A stretch of 6,006 bases of DNA, taken from assembly GCA_024275555.1 (NCBI GenBank), contig JAJRYW010000077.1, positions 1 through 6,006 of the forward strand, given 5' to 3'. The notes beneath the pieces are model-generated. The model did not search any database. It worked only from the letters and a program-made list of their open reading frames with translations, and had not been told where the DNA came from. A program made the position numbers and the translations under genes. Below, in pieces: positions 5,888 through 6,006 of this stretch. Origin of the DNA: Calditrichota bacterium. GTDB lineage: Bacteria > Calditrichota > Calditrichia > RBG-13-44-9 > J075. The stretch's first letter is position 1. Every line of letters begins with the position of its first letter.

Positions 5888-6006
5888 TACAGACCGGGGA
5901 CATGGGTAACAAAGTGTTCGGACACATAGGTAACAGTTGACATATTACTCACTCAAATTAATTTGTGCAATTTTTTGATGACAAAAAAAGACTTCAAAGT
6001 TTCCAT
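5886..6006 (+). mobile_element. putative left end of an insertion sequence with two internal repeats; runs off the window
   Basis: A possible TGT terminus at 5886 is followed by GGGGACATGGGTAACA (5896-5911) and the variant CGGACACATAGGTAACA (5919-5935), a near-direct repeat about 24 nt apart. Repeated GACATGGGTAACA-like motifs next to an element tip are what I recall from transposons with integrase-type (IS481-like or related) transposases, often acting as transposase-binding sites. A short AT-rich leader and a start codon at 5978 follow. The right end, the transposase body and any target duplication lie outside the window, so family and boundary are inferred. Confidence 0.45.
5978..6006 (+). 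CDS. possible start of a transposase gene (nine codons visible)
   Basis: ATG at 5978 begins MTKKDFKVS and runs off the window; the frame is also open upstream back to a TAG at 5927-5929. No clear ribosome site precedes it. The call rests on position just inside the repeat-bearing putative element end and on a lysine-rich N-terminus of the sort that often precedes a helix-turn-helix in such transposases. Nine residues cannot establish identity. Confidence 0.25.

Overview
The window is ordinary bacterial chromosome. It holds four well-conserved housekeeping genes, two non-coding stretches rich in dispersed repeats, and what looks like the edge of an insertion sequence at the right end. The genes are moderately GC-rich and the spacers are visibly AT-richer. 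The species cannot be named from the sequence. The glycogen phosphorylase class (DUF3417 type, with an SGQK cofactor motif), the gene order and the 9-nt-period intergenic repeats would suit an uncultured environmental lineage, perhaps in the FCB/Calditrichota direction, but that is a weak guess.

Layout: on the minus strand, from 2567 running off the left edge, lies glgP, an alpha-glucan phosphorylase. It is nearly complete, with 855 codons visible, and probably lacks only its last few residues. All plus-strand open frames inside it are antisense shadows. Between glgP and the next gene (2568-2985) is a divergent, AT-rich spacer. It has possible promoters, a small palindrome, a pair of CGCAGAG 9-mers and a doubtful 95-codon frame.

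On the plus strand follows a tight three-gene unit: yicC (2986-3864), gmk (3882-4448) and coaBC (4454-5653), with gaps of 17 and 5 nt, presumably one operon. It joins an RNase-family protein, GMP phosphorylation and coenzyme A synthesis. In many bacteria rpoZ (RNA polymerase omega) lies between gmk and coaBC, but here it is absent. The CoaC half of CoaBC has glutamate where the E. coli enzyme has its catalytic Cys158.

From 5654 to the end there is no complete gene. This stretch holds a 29-bp imperfect inverted repeat built of GGAT/ATCC words about every 9 nt, a perfect 9-bp hairpin, a C-rich/G-rich hairpin, and two copies of a (G)GACATGGGTAACA-like motif that resemble the subterminal repeats of a transposon end. 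A start codon with nine codons of a possible transposase follows at 5978. I see no convincing new defence, toxin or biosynthetic system; the most notable points are the CoaC active-site substitution and the repeat-dense 3' flank of coaBC.
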